From positions 139,874,033-139,938,032 of the forward strand of contig OZ024931.1 of NCBI GenBank assembly GCA_964017235.1: DNA of 64,000 bases, given 5' to 3'. Positions 1-9,437 of the stretch are shown one piece after another. Position 1 is the first letter of the stretch; every line of letters starts with the position of its first letter. The translations under genes were made by a program, and so were the position numbers. Origin of the DNA: Sabellastarte sp. h YS-2021 (taxonomy: Eukaryota; Annelida; Polychaeta; Sabellida; Sabellidae). A model generated the notes under the pieces. The model had not been told where the DNA came from and made no database searches. It was given only the letters and a program-made list of their open reading frames with translations.

Positions 1-964
1 AGTTTTTGGTAACAGCTGCTGCAATGGCAATACTTTTTCTGTATTGTTTTTCAAATTGTGATTTTGTGGGTACTTGTTAACATTTTCTGATGTTTCTTGG
101 TTTGAAAAATCATTTTGTGGGTTCTTTGCTTTCCAAACCCCATGGCAACACTTTATCTTTTTCCTGAATTTTCTGCTTAGTGCTGACATCTAGTAAAAAG
201 TTGGTAAGTGATAACTTCATGTGTTTGCCTCTGTCTGCCCGTGTGCATTTGTCATATCCTGTACATTGGATCTAGGTTATATTTTTCAACAATTTGCAGC
301 CTTACCATGGCTCGGTACTTCTCAAGGATTGTCTGGATCTGCAAAAATACTGCCAGTCAGCCAACTATTTATGTCCAGCACAATTTTTGTCATTTCGAAT
401 TTCATCCGCTTCAGTCTTTAACCAAAGCTGGTGACACAGCACAATTCTTCTGAATTCTTGTTGATATTTAATATGATCTATTGACATTACATTCATAAAG
501 TTCTGCAATTACTTATGGATATACCTGCTTAAAACATTCCAGATGCTTTGCAATCTTGACAAACATTTGCCTGATTCTAATTCACCAGGCAATGGTATAT
601 GTGGATAATTTTAAATACATTGTTTTACACTCATTATATATTTCAGATTTGCATGGCAGGTATGAAGAATCAAAGATACTGAAGAAATTAATAAGGTACT
701 TATCCTGACAGCTACTGCATTTATGCATTACCTTATGAATTTAATTTAAAAGCTTAAGCAACCCCATTAGAAAAAGAGGTTGCTTCAACTTAAATGCAAA
801 ATCAATGAGATCATGTAAAAGTATGTACTTAAATTACATTAACTCTTCTAGTTTAACTGAACACAAACATCCCTTGTTTTTGCTATTCCCATCAGATTTC
901 TGTGGGATTTTAACATTTTGTTTCAACATTTTTAACACAAACAAATTTTTTAATAAGTATATTT
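1..964. other. No gene recognised; left edge to protease-like ORF
   Basis: This AT-rich stretch has no coding signal I trust. Two short overlapping ORFs near 208-453 read through low-complexity sequence and resemble nothing known. A GTAAGT string near 202 could be a splice donor of an upstream exon, but nothing supports that. The 50 bases before 965 carry stops in the protease frame, which fits a start at 965. Confidence 0.5.
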
Positions 965-2033
965 ATGTCCAATTTTTATCTTAACACAAAGTTACTCCTT
1001 TGTAACAGGGATAAAAATAAAAAGCCTTGGTTCAGCTATGCCTATGAAACACATGGAAGAATCAAACTTGGTGTAAAGCCAGGAACAAGAATAACAGTTG
1101 ATGACTTTTTATCAAATAAATTTAAAGAAGATAAAAACATCATTGACATTGAAGAAACTGTTGTCACACCATTGTGCAACGATGTTTGGAAACTTGAAAA
1201 AGGATCTCAAGTTAAACCATTTCAGTTTATCAATGTTTGTGAAGACCCATTACGCAAGATTGAACAAATCTGTGCAGAAAACAGTAGTTATGGAACCCTG
1301 GGATGTTTTGCAAAAGATGAAATGAAACACAAATATTATGCAATAACTGCTCAGCATGTATTGAGCGATGAACCTGATGAGACAGATAAAGAAAGATATA
1401 TTTTTTCTAGGGTGTCAAAGGAGAGTGGACAAAATATGCAATATGAAACAGCTGTGCTTTCCACTCAGAGTTCTGGCTTGCAAAAGGTGGGATCATTTGG
1501 ACAAAATGATTATTTTTTAGACATAGCAATGATGCCCCTATCAAAAAGTTTGAACATGCACAGAAGAATTTGCAATGGAAGCTAATGTTAAAGAAGGGGA
1601 TGAAGTCTTTAAAAGTGGTAAGGTGACTGGTGAAACAAAAGGAAAATATGTAGGTCCTATCTGGGATTCCCACACAATCTCAGACGATAAAGGTTGGGGA
1701 TTTTTAGTAAAGAGTGCTGATAAAGATAGCCCCTTTGCAGAAAAAGGAGACAGTGGATCTTTAGTTTACTTGAAGAAAAATCAGCAGAAACATGCCCTCG
1801 GGATTTTAATCCAACTACATCAAAACCCCTCAGGAGATGCGGATGATAAAAGATATTTTTGCATGTATATGTGGCATGGAAAAACAGCCTTAGAAAAACA
1901 ATTCAGAGTTAACCTCAAACTTTATGGTGGCCTGTCTTTTCAGAAGTCTCCAGGGAAAACTTTTTTCTCTCATGATGATATTGAGAAAACACATTGTAGG
2001 TGTAACAAGAAGAGACCACATTCAATTGGCTGA
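965..2033 (+). pseudogene. Chymotrypsin-fold (PA clan) serine-protease-like protein, split by one frameshift
   Basis: Two overlapping ORFs together read as one protein of about 350 residues. The first (206 codons from the ATG at 965) holds the His block AITAQHVL (His about 131) and the Asp block FLDIAMMPL (Asp about 186). The second (from 1575) holds GKVTGETKGKYVG, a typical strand pair of the C-terminal barrel, and the Ser block KGDSGSLVY. The full His-Asp-Ser triad is therefore visible. The frames meet near 1575-1585, which fits a single-base indel or an assembly error. No signal peptide or membrane segment is seen, so an intracellular protease is likelier than a secreted digestive trypsin. 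It is intronless over 1.07 kb and a poly(A) signal follows. I cannot name the gene. It may be one of the uncharacterised trypsin-like genes of invertebrates or a retrocopy. The protease-fold call is firm; the biological role is unknown. Confidence 0.65.
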
Positions 2034-2078
2034 CAAGAACAGATTCATTAAGCATTTTGCTTGCTTCGGTAGAACCTG

Positions 2079-2084
2079 AATAAA
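2079..2084 (+). promoter_or_regulatory. AATAAA poly(A) signal after the protease-like gene
   Basis: A canonical AATAAA lies 46 bases after the stop of the second protease ORF. Its placement supports a short 3' UTR and the end of that transcription unit. Confidence 0.45.
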
Positions 2085-3280
2085 CTTCTCAATATGAAAA
2101 TCTGCCAAAATGTTTAATTACAATTTCCAACACTCCAGCAGGTACTTTCTGGCCATGATAAAATGAAAAGTGAGTTTAAAGTCCTATTAAGCCTTATAAA
2201 TTAATCTACAGGATTATTTCTCTCCCCCATTGTCAAATATATCTGCAGGTTTTCAAGAAATATATGTTTTCAAAAAAAAAGTTTTTTTAAATCTGCCCAA
2301 AATTGAAATGTGAAAGAGTTAAAGCATTGTTTTGCAGAGTAAGATTAAGTTGCTCTGTATATTACAAACTCTGATATATATATATATATGTGTTGGTAGA
2401 TCTGGATGCTACAAACAAGTGTATTTTGTGTTGATAAACTACCAGCATAGGTATAGGAACTGGGGGGGCAGCGGGGGCGGCCGCCCCCCCCCAACCATAA
2501 TGTTGAGGGGGTGGGGATATCTTTTCGCCCCCCCAACTTTTTGCAATAGAACTAAATTCCAATTTTGAAATTTATGTAAATTTTTAAAAGTAACTGAATA
2601 ATATGTGGTCAAATTACACTTTTACCTTGTTCACTGCTCACATGTACCATTGTGTAAGCTATGTGAACTATAAAATATTTATTTTTATGATTTGTAAAAG
2701 CAATATTTTCAGTTATGCTGTCATTTGATTTGTAAAATTCTGTAAAACATTTCACTTATGCAGACCACAATCATACATATAGTAATCTTCTACATTTAAT
2801 TTAGCGTGTTGCTAATTATTTAAAACTTGTAGTTTATTTAAAACATGTAGTTTCAAATTCACACAGAGCAATAGTTTGGCACAGCAATTTTGTCAGCTGA
2901 TAAGATTTTCCCAGAAAACTCTTCTTTATTTACTGTGTGTTTATTGGACCTAGCCAGTCCAATGATTATACATCCCCCTCAATATGGGGATTAACCTTGC
3001 TAAAAATAGATCTTGTATCAGCTCGGCACTTGAAAGAAAGGTCACAGGTTCTGGAAACATGTAGTCAAGATATTAGATATACCTTTCAAATGCAGAGGTG
3101 ACTATATGTATTTCTATACCCATACAATGCATTATAGCATTATGCTGGCGACTTTAACAAAAGGTTTAACAAAAATGTGTACATTATTTTACATTTAATA
3201 AATTTCATAAGAGATTGAGTTCAGTTTTTGTTGCAATATAAATATTAATGTTTATACAGAAGAGTATTAGTGCCATGGGA
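2085..3280. other. Non-coding, with AT microsatellite and GC-rich palindrome
   Basis: No gene is seen. The stretch holds an (AT)8 run at 2374-2389. At 2461-2535 there is a very GC-rich island in otherwise AT-rich DNA, centred on a perfect 16-base palindrome at 2473-2488 (GGGGGCGG and its mirror). The three ORFs that cross the island are composition artefacts. Confidence 0.5.
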
Positions 3281-4292
3281 AATTTTTTTTTTTGAATTGT
3301 TGAATTGTTGTTTTTGAATGTTGACTTAATATCTCAACATGTTGACTTAATATCTCAACATGTTGACTCAATATCTAGACAAATTATGAATCCACAATCT
3401 CAACATGTTGAATTACTCTCTCAGCGTGTTGAGTTAGTTTCTCAACATGTTGACTTATTATCTCAACATGTTGACTTAATATCTCAACATGTTGAGTTAC
3501 TATCTCCACTATCTCACTTTGATTTAATATCTCAACATGCTGACTTCACATCTTCACACTTTCCTGAGATTTTATCATTTGGCAGTTTGAAATTAGGTTA
3601 CAGAGAACATGTACTGCATGTACAATATTTTATACCCTGTAGGTCCGAAATTCATTCAAAGTGGCTTTATTTGGCCTTGTGGCAGACATTAAGTGGTATA
3701 AACGTTTTAGACTACATTACATAGTACTGCATTTGCAGTTCCTTTAGTTCTGTGTCACAAAATAACCAAGATTTTGTCTTCTGGCAGAGATTAAGCTGTA
3801 TAAAAACTTAAATCAGCTTAGATTACCTAACATATGGTGTGTTTAAAGTACTTTAAATTTCAGTGAAAAATTATACTATTACTGAGATTGTACCATTTGG
3901 CACGACTGAAGCTCTGTAAACGTTCTAAAATAGATTATATTACATTACACTGTACACTGCGTTTATAACACTTTACAACCTGTGGGACCAAAATTTTATC
4001 AAGATTTTGCATTACAGCAGGGATTAAGCTGTTTAAAGGCTTTAGATTAGATTAAATTATACAAGTAATTGAGGGTACTAAGTCAACATGTTGAGATAGT
4101 GACTTAACATGTTGAGATACTAACTCAACATGTTGAGATAAAAAGTCAACATGCTCAGATACTAAGTTAACATGTTGAAATACTATGTCAACATGCTACT
4201 ATAGTAAGTCAACAAGTTGAGATACTAAGTCTACAAGTTAAGATAGTAACTCAATATGTCGAGATAAAAAACTGACAATTCAAAAAAAATTG
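3281..4292. repeat. Foldback-like element with terminal arrays of 21-bp palindromic units
   Basis: Two arrays of about 21-bp units face each other: 3318-3545 and 4078-4267. Each unit is centred on CAACATGTTG, itself a perfect 10-base palindrome. The flanking hexamer reads GACTTA in the left array and TAAGTC in the right, so the arrays are inverted relative to each other. Outside them the ends match as AATT(T)n GAATTGT at 3281-3300 and its complement at about 4275-4292. The 530-bp middle holds diverged internal repeats (for example GATTAAGCTGT near 3791 and 4022). Long inverted ends made of short tandem units are the hallmark of foldback-type elements. No transposase is encoded. The 139-codon ORF over the left array is repeat read-through. 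Confidence 0.7.
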
Positions 4293-4574
4293 TACATTCC
4301 GTACATTTGTATAATACAGCATTAATTTCTGAAGTGGAAACTGGCCCGAAGTAATTTTTTAAAATAGATTGCAATAGATACTGCATTGATAAATAAAAAT
4401 GATATTCAGAAGATGCACTGACATACTTAAAATTGTCATAAAAGAAACAATACCTCACATTCAAAATTTACCAGCTCCTTTGCATCTAAAATCATTGCAC
4501 CTCTGAGTTCCTTTGTAAAGAGGAGATTAAAGCTCTCCAAGAGTCCATTTAGAATTCAGCAAAAATCTTTCATG

Positions 4575-4870
4575 AAAGCAATGGCCAATCACAGATTATT
4601 AATGTTATGTCTCGATATAATTCAAACATTGATGCATACTTTTGGATGTTCCTTATTTTTTATATTTTCAAGTTTGTTTTTAAATAATTTCTTGATACTT
4701 CCAACTATATTTATGTAACTAATGTGCCATATATTTATTTTGGCAGTGTCACTTACAACACCAGTTCAGCCTATCAATGTTAAATTGTATGTTTTCAGAC
4801 ACTGGTACCAGGCCACAATAACTCACAATCAAAGTAAATGCTAGGGTTATAGCAGGCTATCTCATTTACA
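4575..4870. repeat. Old dispersed repeat, related to 14815-15180
   Basis: Several landmarks occur in the same order here and at 14815-15180: a GACCAATGATAGATCATTAATG-like start, TATTTTCAAGTTTG, TTATTTTGGCAGT and a GTTAGCCTAT-like block. Identity is low, so this is an old repeat pair of unknown class. Confidence 0.4.
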
Positions 4871-5830
4871 CATAATATTTGTGCAATTGCAGCAGTGTAT
4901 CAATATTGATCAAACTCCTACATACACTATTTTCATTGACTGGATTAGAATATTTTATTATGTAGGCAGTACTAACACTAACACACAATCTTGCGAACGA
5001 AATCACATATCCATATTTGGGCGTAAAGATCCCTACATAAAAATTTTGCAAGACTATTGAAAGGACCAAAATGCTTAAATGCTTCATTATTTGTCTCTTG
5101 TTTTACTGCTCTTTACAGTTTGTGTGTGCTTGTGTACTGATTTGCTATACATATAAGCTTACTCAAAAAATTAAAAAGTAGTTTTTTGTAGATTTAATAA
5201 GCTTTTATTGTACATGGCAAATTTTGAAATGCAGGGATTTTTAATGTTTTTGACCAAACCTGTGATTACATATAGCTTTTGTGGCATCCAGTGACATCAG
5301 CTAGTGAAAAAGAAATGAATAATTCTACTAAGTTACTCTTATAAAGATTTTATTATCTTTAAATTTTTCTGTGATGACACATATTTACATTTAACATATT
5401 TTAAATATTATTTGGTATTTAGTATGTCTTTAAGTCTGTCATAAGGATTTTTAATAATATCATGTGGTTTAAACAATGCTTTTTATTAATGTGCTGTATA
5501 ATATCAATTAGTTCACCATATAGTAAACTGGTTTCAGGGTAAAGTATTATATTAGTTCACTTTATAGTAAACTGGTTTCAGGGTAAAGTGGACTCTATTT
5601 AAAACTCTATTGAGAAAAATTTCTATATTAAAGTAGAAATAATTAGCGGTAATTATCTTATCTTCTTTTCAGTTTTATAGAAATTCTAGTTAAGTGTCAG
5701 TGTTTTTGTTGCTTTACAATTATCTTAAAAGAATTAAATTAGAATTTTAATTGGTTGTCTATTAATAATGATTTTATCAAAACTGGTTAATTTATTCAAG
5801 ATTTTTTTGCATGGTAACAGTTAATGAAAC
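4871..5830. other. Non-coding, with a 36-bp tandem duplication
   Basis: No gene is seen. A 36-bp unit containing AGTAAACTGGTTTCAGGGTA is present twice, at 5510-5545 and 5554-5589, with two mismatches. It is probably a slippage or local duplication product. Confidence 0.5.
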
Positions 5831-6752
5831 TGGGGCAGTATTCACTAAACCTCCTTTCTAAGGTTCCTTCATTAAAGGAAGGTGAAAATCTGCATTGGTA
5901 AGGTGACCTTTAAAATGCTATTCCCTAACCCTCTTTTATGGCTTCTTTACCAAATGTGACCTTTATTAAAGGAGTGCATTCAGTCATCTGATTTGTTAAA
6001 AACATTTGTTCACAAATGCTCCTTTATCTTTCCCTTACATTTGTATTTTCTTCTTTCTACATTAATTATTCAGTATAAGTGTGACCAGGGAGAAAGATGG
6101 TGTGCTCTTAACTAGCAGTATCTCCAGTGAAACCTGGGGAGGTTGAGGAAGAAGAGACAGTCTTAACTAGAAAGCTTTATTGTCACACTCACATTGCTTG
6201 ACACCACAGCCAAAACTCCGCCAATCAAGACCCCAAACTCACATTAAAAAATACCTACAAAAATATATACAAACCATCCCACACATTTTCATAGATTTTG
6301 ATGACACATCAATGAAATATGCCAGCAATTTTAAAGAAGGAAGTATGGTGATCTACATGATATGGTATGGAGAAAAAAGGTGTCAAAATGTTTCTTTAAT
6401 ATATTTTGCAAATATCATGACACTTCACAAATTACTTCGATTTTTACTTAAAAAGTCAAACCACCAAAACTCCCCTTTATGATAAAGGTAGTCACACAGT
6501 AACCTCGAAAATTAAGAGAAACAACAAGGACTTCTTAGTAAAGGAAAGTTAGTGAATGTCCAAATTAAAGGTTTCCTTGAAAGTTAAAGATTTTTCAGAT
6601 TTTTAAGGTTTCCTTGAAATTCAAGGAAAAGAAAGTTAGACTCCCTTGTTTTGGGGATGTTTAATGAATACCAAAACGAAGGAAGGAGCAAGAAATAAAG
6701 GAAATCCTTACTTTTTAAGGGTTCCTTGGAATAAAGGAGGTTTAGGCCCAGG
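5831..6752. mobile_element. MITE-like element, Harbinger/ISL2EU-like ends
   Basis: The left end CTGGGG...ACTAAACCTCCTTT (5831) is matched by the complement of AAAGGAGGTTTAGGCCCAG at the right end (6733-6751). Subterminal sequence on both sides is rich in AAGGTTCCTT-like and AAAGGAAGG-like motifs in opposite orientation. A second internal match to the end (GAATACCAAAACGAAGGAAGG near 6666) suggests a nested or duplicated end. The 100-codon ORF inside has no recognisable domain. The family assignment rests only on the general look of the ends. Confidence 0.45.
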
Positions 6753-7188
6753 ATTAAATAAGGGACAAGAACTGTAAAGCTTACTCTCTTTTGCTATTTT
6801 ATCTCTATATTTTTGATAAAGCATGTACCAAAGTTTATACTTTAAATTTAATGTTGCTTAAATTAACAAAATAATATATAAATTATATTTCTTTAATGGC
6901 TTTGAATTTAATAAAATATATAAATATTAATTTTAGTTCGATTCTTTTTGAGTTTATCAAAGGTATATGCAGATATAAAATGTACATATATTTTGCATTC
7001 ACTGTGTTTTAACTTTAACAAATTAATATACACAATATTTTGTATTGAATGTTTTTATTGTTTTGCTATGAGTTTACATTGGATATAGCTTGAATGGCCA
7101 TCAGATGCAAAAGGTTCAACCTGATGACATATTGTAACCAAGTTATTATTTGCTGTATTTTAGCTTATTTTGGACGGTGAAAACCTGC
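6753..7188. other. Non-coding spacer left of the DIRS element
   Basis: AT-rich sequence with no gene or repeat that I can recognise. It is the left flank of the DIRS insertion. Confidence 0.5.
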
Positions 7189-7202
7189 TTTCATTGCATT
7201 AA

Positions 7203-7385
7203 TACATCTTACCTAACAGACGATAGCTATTGTCCGGCGCCAGCCGGTCCCGCCAAACGCCAGAAAAAGACGTCCTGAGTTTCACCTCCGGCCGGACTGA
7301 TACACTCCAATCCACTCGCCAGGTGGCCTAGTTCCTGCTTTATTCGCCAGAGGGACGTGACGTCATAGCATCTTTTTTCGTTTGG
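7203..7385 (+). repeat. DIRS left inverted terminal repeat
   Basis: This GC-rich 180-bp segment starts CTTACCTAACAGACGATAG and is the near-perfect reverse complement of 13025-13207, with about three substitutions and one homopolymer length difference. It holds a short palindromic GC block (CCGGCGCCAGCCGG). It should carry the transcription start signals of the element, as in other DIRS elements, though no promoter motif is obvious. Confidence 0.9.
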
Positions 7386-7493
7386 CGCGATTTGAAAAGT
7401 TGTATTTTTCTAATAACTTTTTGCATTTGTGGATATTTCTTCTCATTTTATTTGTGTGTACCTGAAGTTTTGTCATCGGATATTTACATCATC

Positions 7494-9437
7494 ATGGCAT
7501 CTCCAGGACAAAGGAAAGGAGCCTGCGGGCATATTATGGCGTCTTTTGACCATCATTCACGTTGTGCTAGATGCAGGGACAAAAGTTTAGGGGAGGACCC
7601 TTGTGTGTTGAAACTACCCTGTGAGTATTGCGAAGTACTAACCCCAGAACAGGTTATTCAGTTGGCTACACCAACTTATAAACTGCGTAAAGAAAAATCA
7701 AAGGGAAAAGACACTCTCATTGATCCTTCTACTGTTATTGTAGTGGCTCAAGTCGAATCTCAGGATTCTGAACCCGTTATTCCTCCCCTCAATACTTCTG
7801 GAGACCTTACTCTTCCTCAACCTAACTTCCGTAAGGAACTTCAGGAAATGGATGAGAAATGGGCTGTATGCATGGCTCGTTTAGAAGCACTATTAACCAT
7901 TGGACCACGTCCTTCTTCTCAGCCATCTTTCTCACCGGTGAAGGCACCGGTCGCTCACAAACCTCCATCCGGAGTATTGTCTTCTAACCCTTTCCTACCA
8001 CCATCTGTTCCTTCCGGCCAGGCCGGTCCGGCCTTTGGTCCGGATAGAACTCATACTGCAACTGCTACTACTTCTTCACCTGTGGACATGGTATCTCCAC
8101 TGGAGAATTTGTACCAGGACCCGGAACCGGTTTTTGCTGAACCTGCTTCTTCCGGCCCGGTGTTCTCATTGGAACAGTGCACTGAAACTCTTCCGTTATC
8201 TACCCGGGAATTTACTCAACCGGAACCAACAGAAGAGGGAGAATTGTCCGAACTGGAAGATCATCCGGACGTTGTTGACACGGAGACTGACCGGGCGATA
8301 AGTGAAGATCAAAACTATCATGAAACTGTAAGAGGAGTCAGAGCCTTCATGGGTTGGTCTCACATACCAGATCTGGAATACTCGCCTGCTACTCGTGCTG
8401 ATAATCCCTGGGTTGGACACAGATCTCAGCCGGTAGGAAAAGTCTCTGTCCTTCTTCCACCAGAAGACTGGTTGTGCAAGAAATTAGAGAACCTTAATCT
8501 TGTGCTCATAGAGGGATACCCATCCAAATCTTCAGAGCCCGGAGGGTTGCATATGGACCAATATCTCCGCCCCCCGAAATCTCAGAGTAGATGGTACGGG
8601 ATTCACCCGGCCGAACCTAAAGACTTTACCAGACCGGGAAAGTATGTTACTACATGGCCCAATGATGCCGCAAAGCTGAACAATGCCTTTACAAGAATTG
8701 CCAAGTCTTCTTCTGTTTCAGCTCAACCGCCTTCACGCCCCATTGCCCAGGATACCCTCAGGAAGTGGGAGAAGGCGGCTAAGGAAACGAGTTATATATG
8801 CAACCAGTCCGCTGGATTCAACCGTTGCATTACCAAAATACAAGACAGTGTCCAAGAGCAACTTAAGATTTTACAAACAGAATTAGGAAAGGGTAAATCT
8901 TCTAGCAAGGCTCAGTCAGCATTGGACAAGTTGCATTACCTGACCTCATTCAATCAAAATGTGAGTTTTGCGGTAGGAAAATCACTTCAACATCTCTCGG
9001 ACTTCACCTTTGTCCAGATGGCCAATTTGACCTTAGTCCGCAGAGACTCATATTTGGAGCATTTAAAAACAGGAGTGAAACCAGACACGTTTTCCGCCTT
9101 GAGAAATTGCCCTCTGAACACTCATGCTTTGTTTCCCGATGCGGTCATCCGCAAAGCGGAAGATGAGATTCAACAATTTGAAACCATAAAGCGTACCAAC
9201 CAGCCCGGTCCGGGCCGTGGTGGGTTCGCCGGTAACCATAAAAAGCAAAACAGATTCCAACCCTACCCCACTAACTGGAAGCAAGGACAGGAATCTACTC
9301 AGACAGGTGCTTCCGCAGGAAAAGACATGCCCGCATGGAAGTCCTTTGGGGGACGTGGCAGGTCTAGAGGCAGAGGAAGGGGAGGTCAGCCCGGTCGCGG
9401 CACCCGCCCTCCTAGGGATCAAGGGCAGTATAAATGA
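7494..9437 (+). CDS. DIRS gag-like protein
   Basis: I place the start at the ATG at 7494 (MASPGQRKGACGH), about 110 bases after the terminal repeat; the upstream in-frame extension is hydrophobic and unlike gag. The protein is about 647 residues. Its N-terminus has a Cys/His cluster (CGH...HHSRCARCRDK...CEYC) like the metal-binding head of DIRS gag proteins. A long Pro/Ser-rich acidic middle follows, then a region with RWYGIHPAE, then a basic tail with RG repeats (GRGRSRGRGRGGQPGRGTR) that should bind RNA. It ends where the RT-encoding frame is already open, so the two genes overlap. Confidence 0.8.
   Translation: MASPGQRKGACGHIMASFDHHSRCARCRDKSLGEDPCVLKLPCEYCEVLTPEQVIQLATPTYKLRKEKSKGKDTLIDPSTVIVVAQVESQDSEPVIPPLNTSGDLTLPQPNFRKELQEMDEKWAVCMARLEALLTIGPRPSSQPSFSPVKAPVAHKPPSGVLSSNPFLPPSVPSGQAGPAFGPDRTHTATATTSSPVDMVSPLENLYQDPEPVFAEPASSGPVFSLEQCTETLPLSTREFTQPEPTEEGELSELEDHPDVVDTETDRAISEDQNYHETVRGVRAFMGWSHIPDLEYSPATRADNPWVGHRSQPVGKVSVLLPPEDWLCKKLENLNLVLIEGYPSKSSEPGGLHMDQYLRPPKSQSRWYGIHPAEPKDFTRPGKYVTTWPNDAAKLNNAFTRIAKSSSVSAQPPSRPIAQDTLRKWEKAAKETSYICNQSAGFNRCITKIQDSVQEQLKILQTELGKGKSSSKAQSALDKLHYLTSFNQNVSFAVGKSLQHLSDFTFVQMANLTLVRRDSYLEHLKTGVKPDTFSALRNCPLNTHALFPDAVIRKAEDEIQQFETIKRTNQPGPGRGGFAGNHKKQNRFQPYPTNWKQGQESTQTGASAGKDMPAWKSFGGRGRSRGRGRGGQPGRGTRPPRDQGQYK

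Noticed and set aside
3305-3724. 139-codon ORF with repeats of SQHVDLI
   Set aside because: It is read-through of the 21-bp palindromic array; a 21-bp unit keeps frame automatically.
3318-4267. CRISPR-like array of short repeats
   Set aside because: The units are adjacent with no unique spacers, occur as inverted arrays, and the context is eukaryotic.
6180-6482. 100-codon ORF in the 5.8-6.8 kb MITE
   Set aside because: No domain, AT-driven composition, and it lies inside a non-autonomous repeat element.
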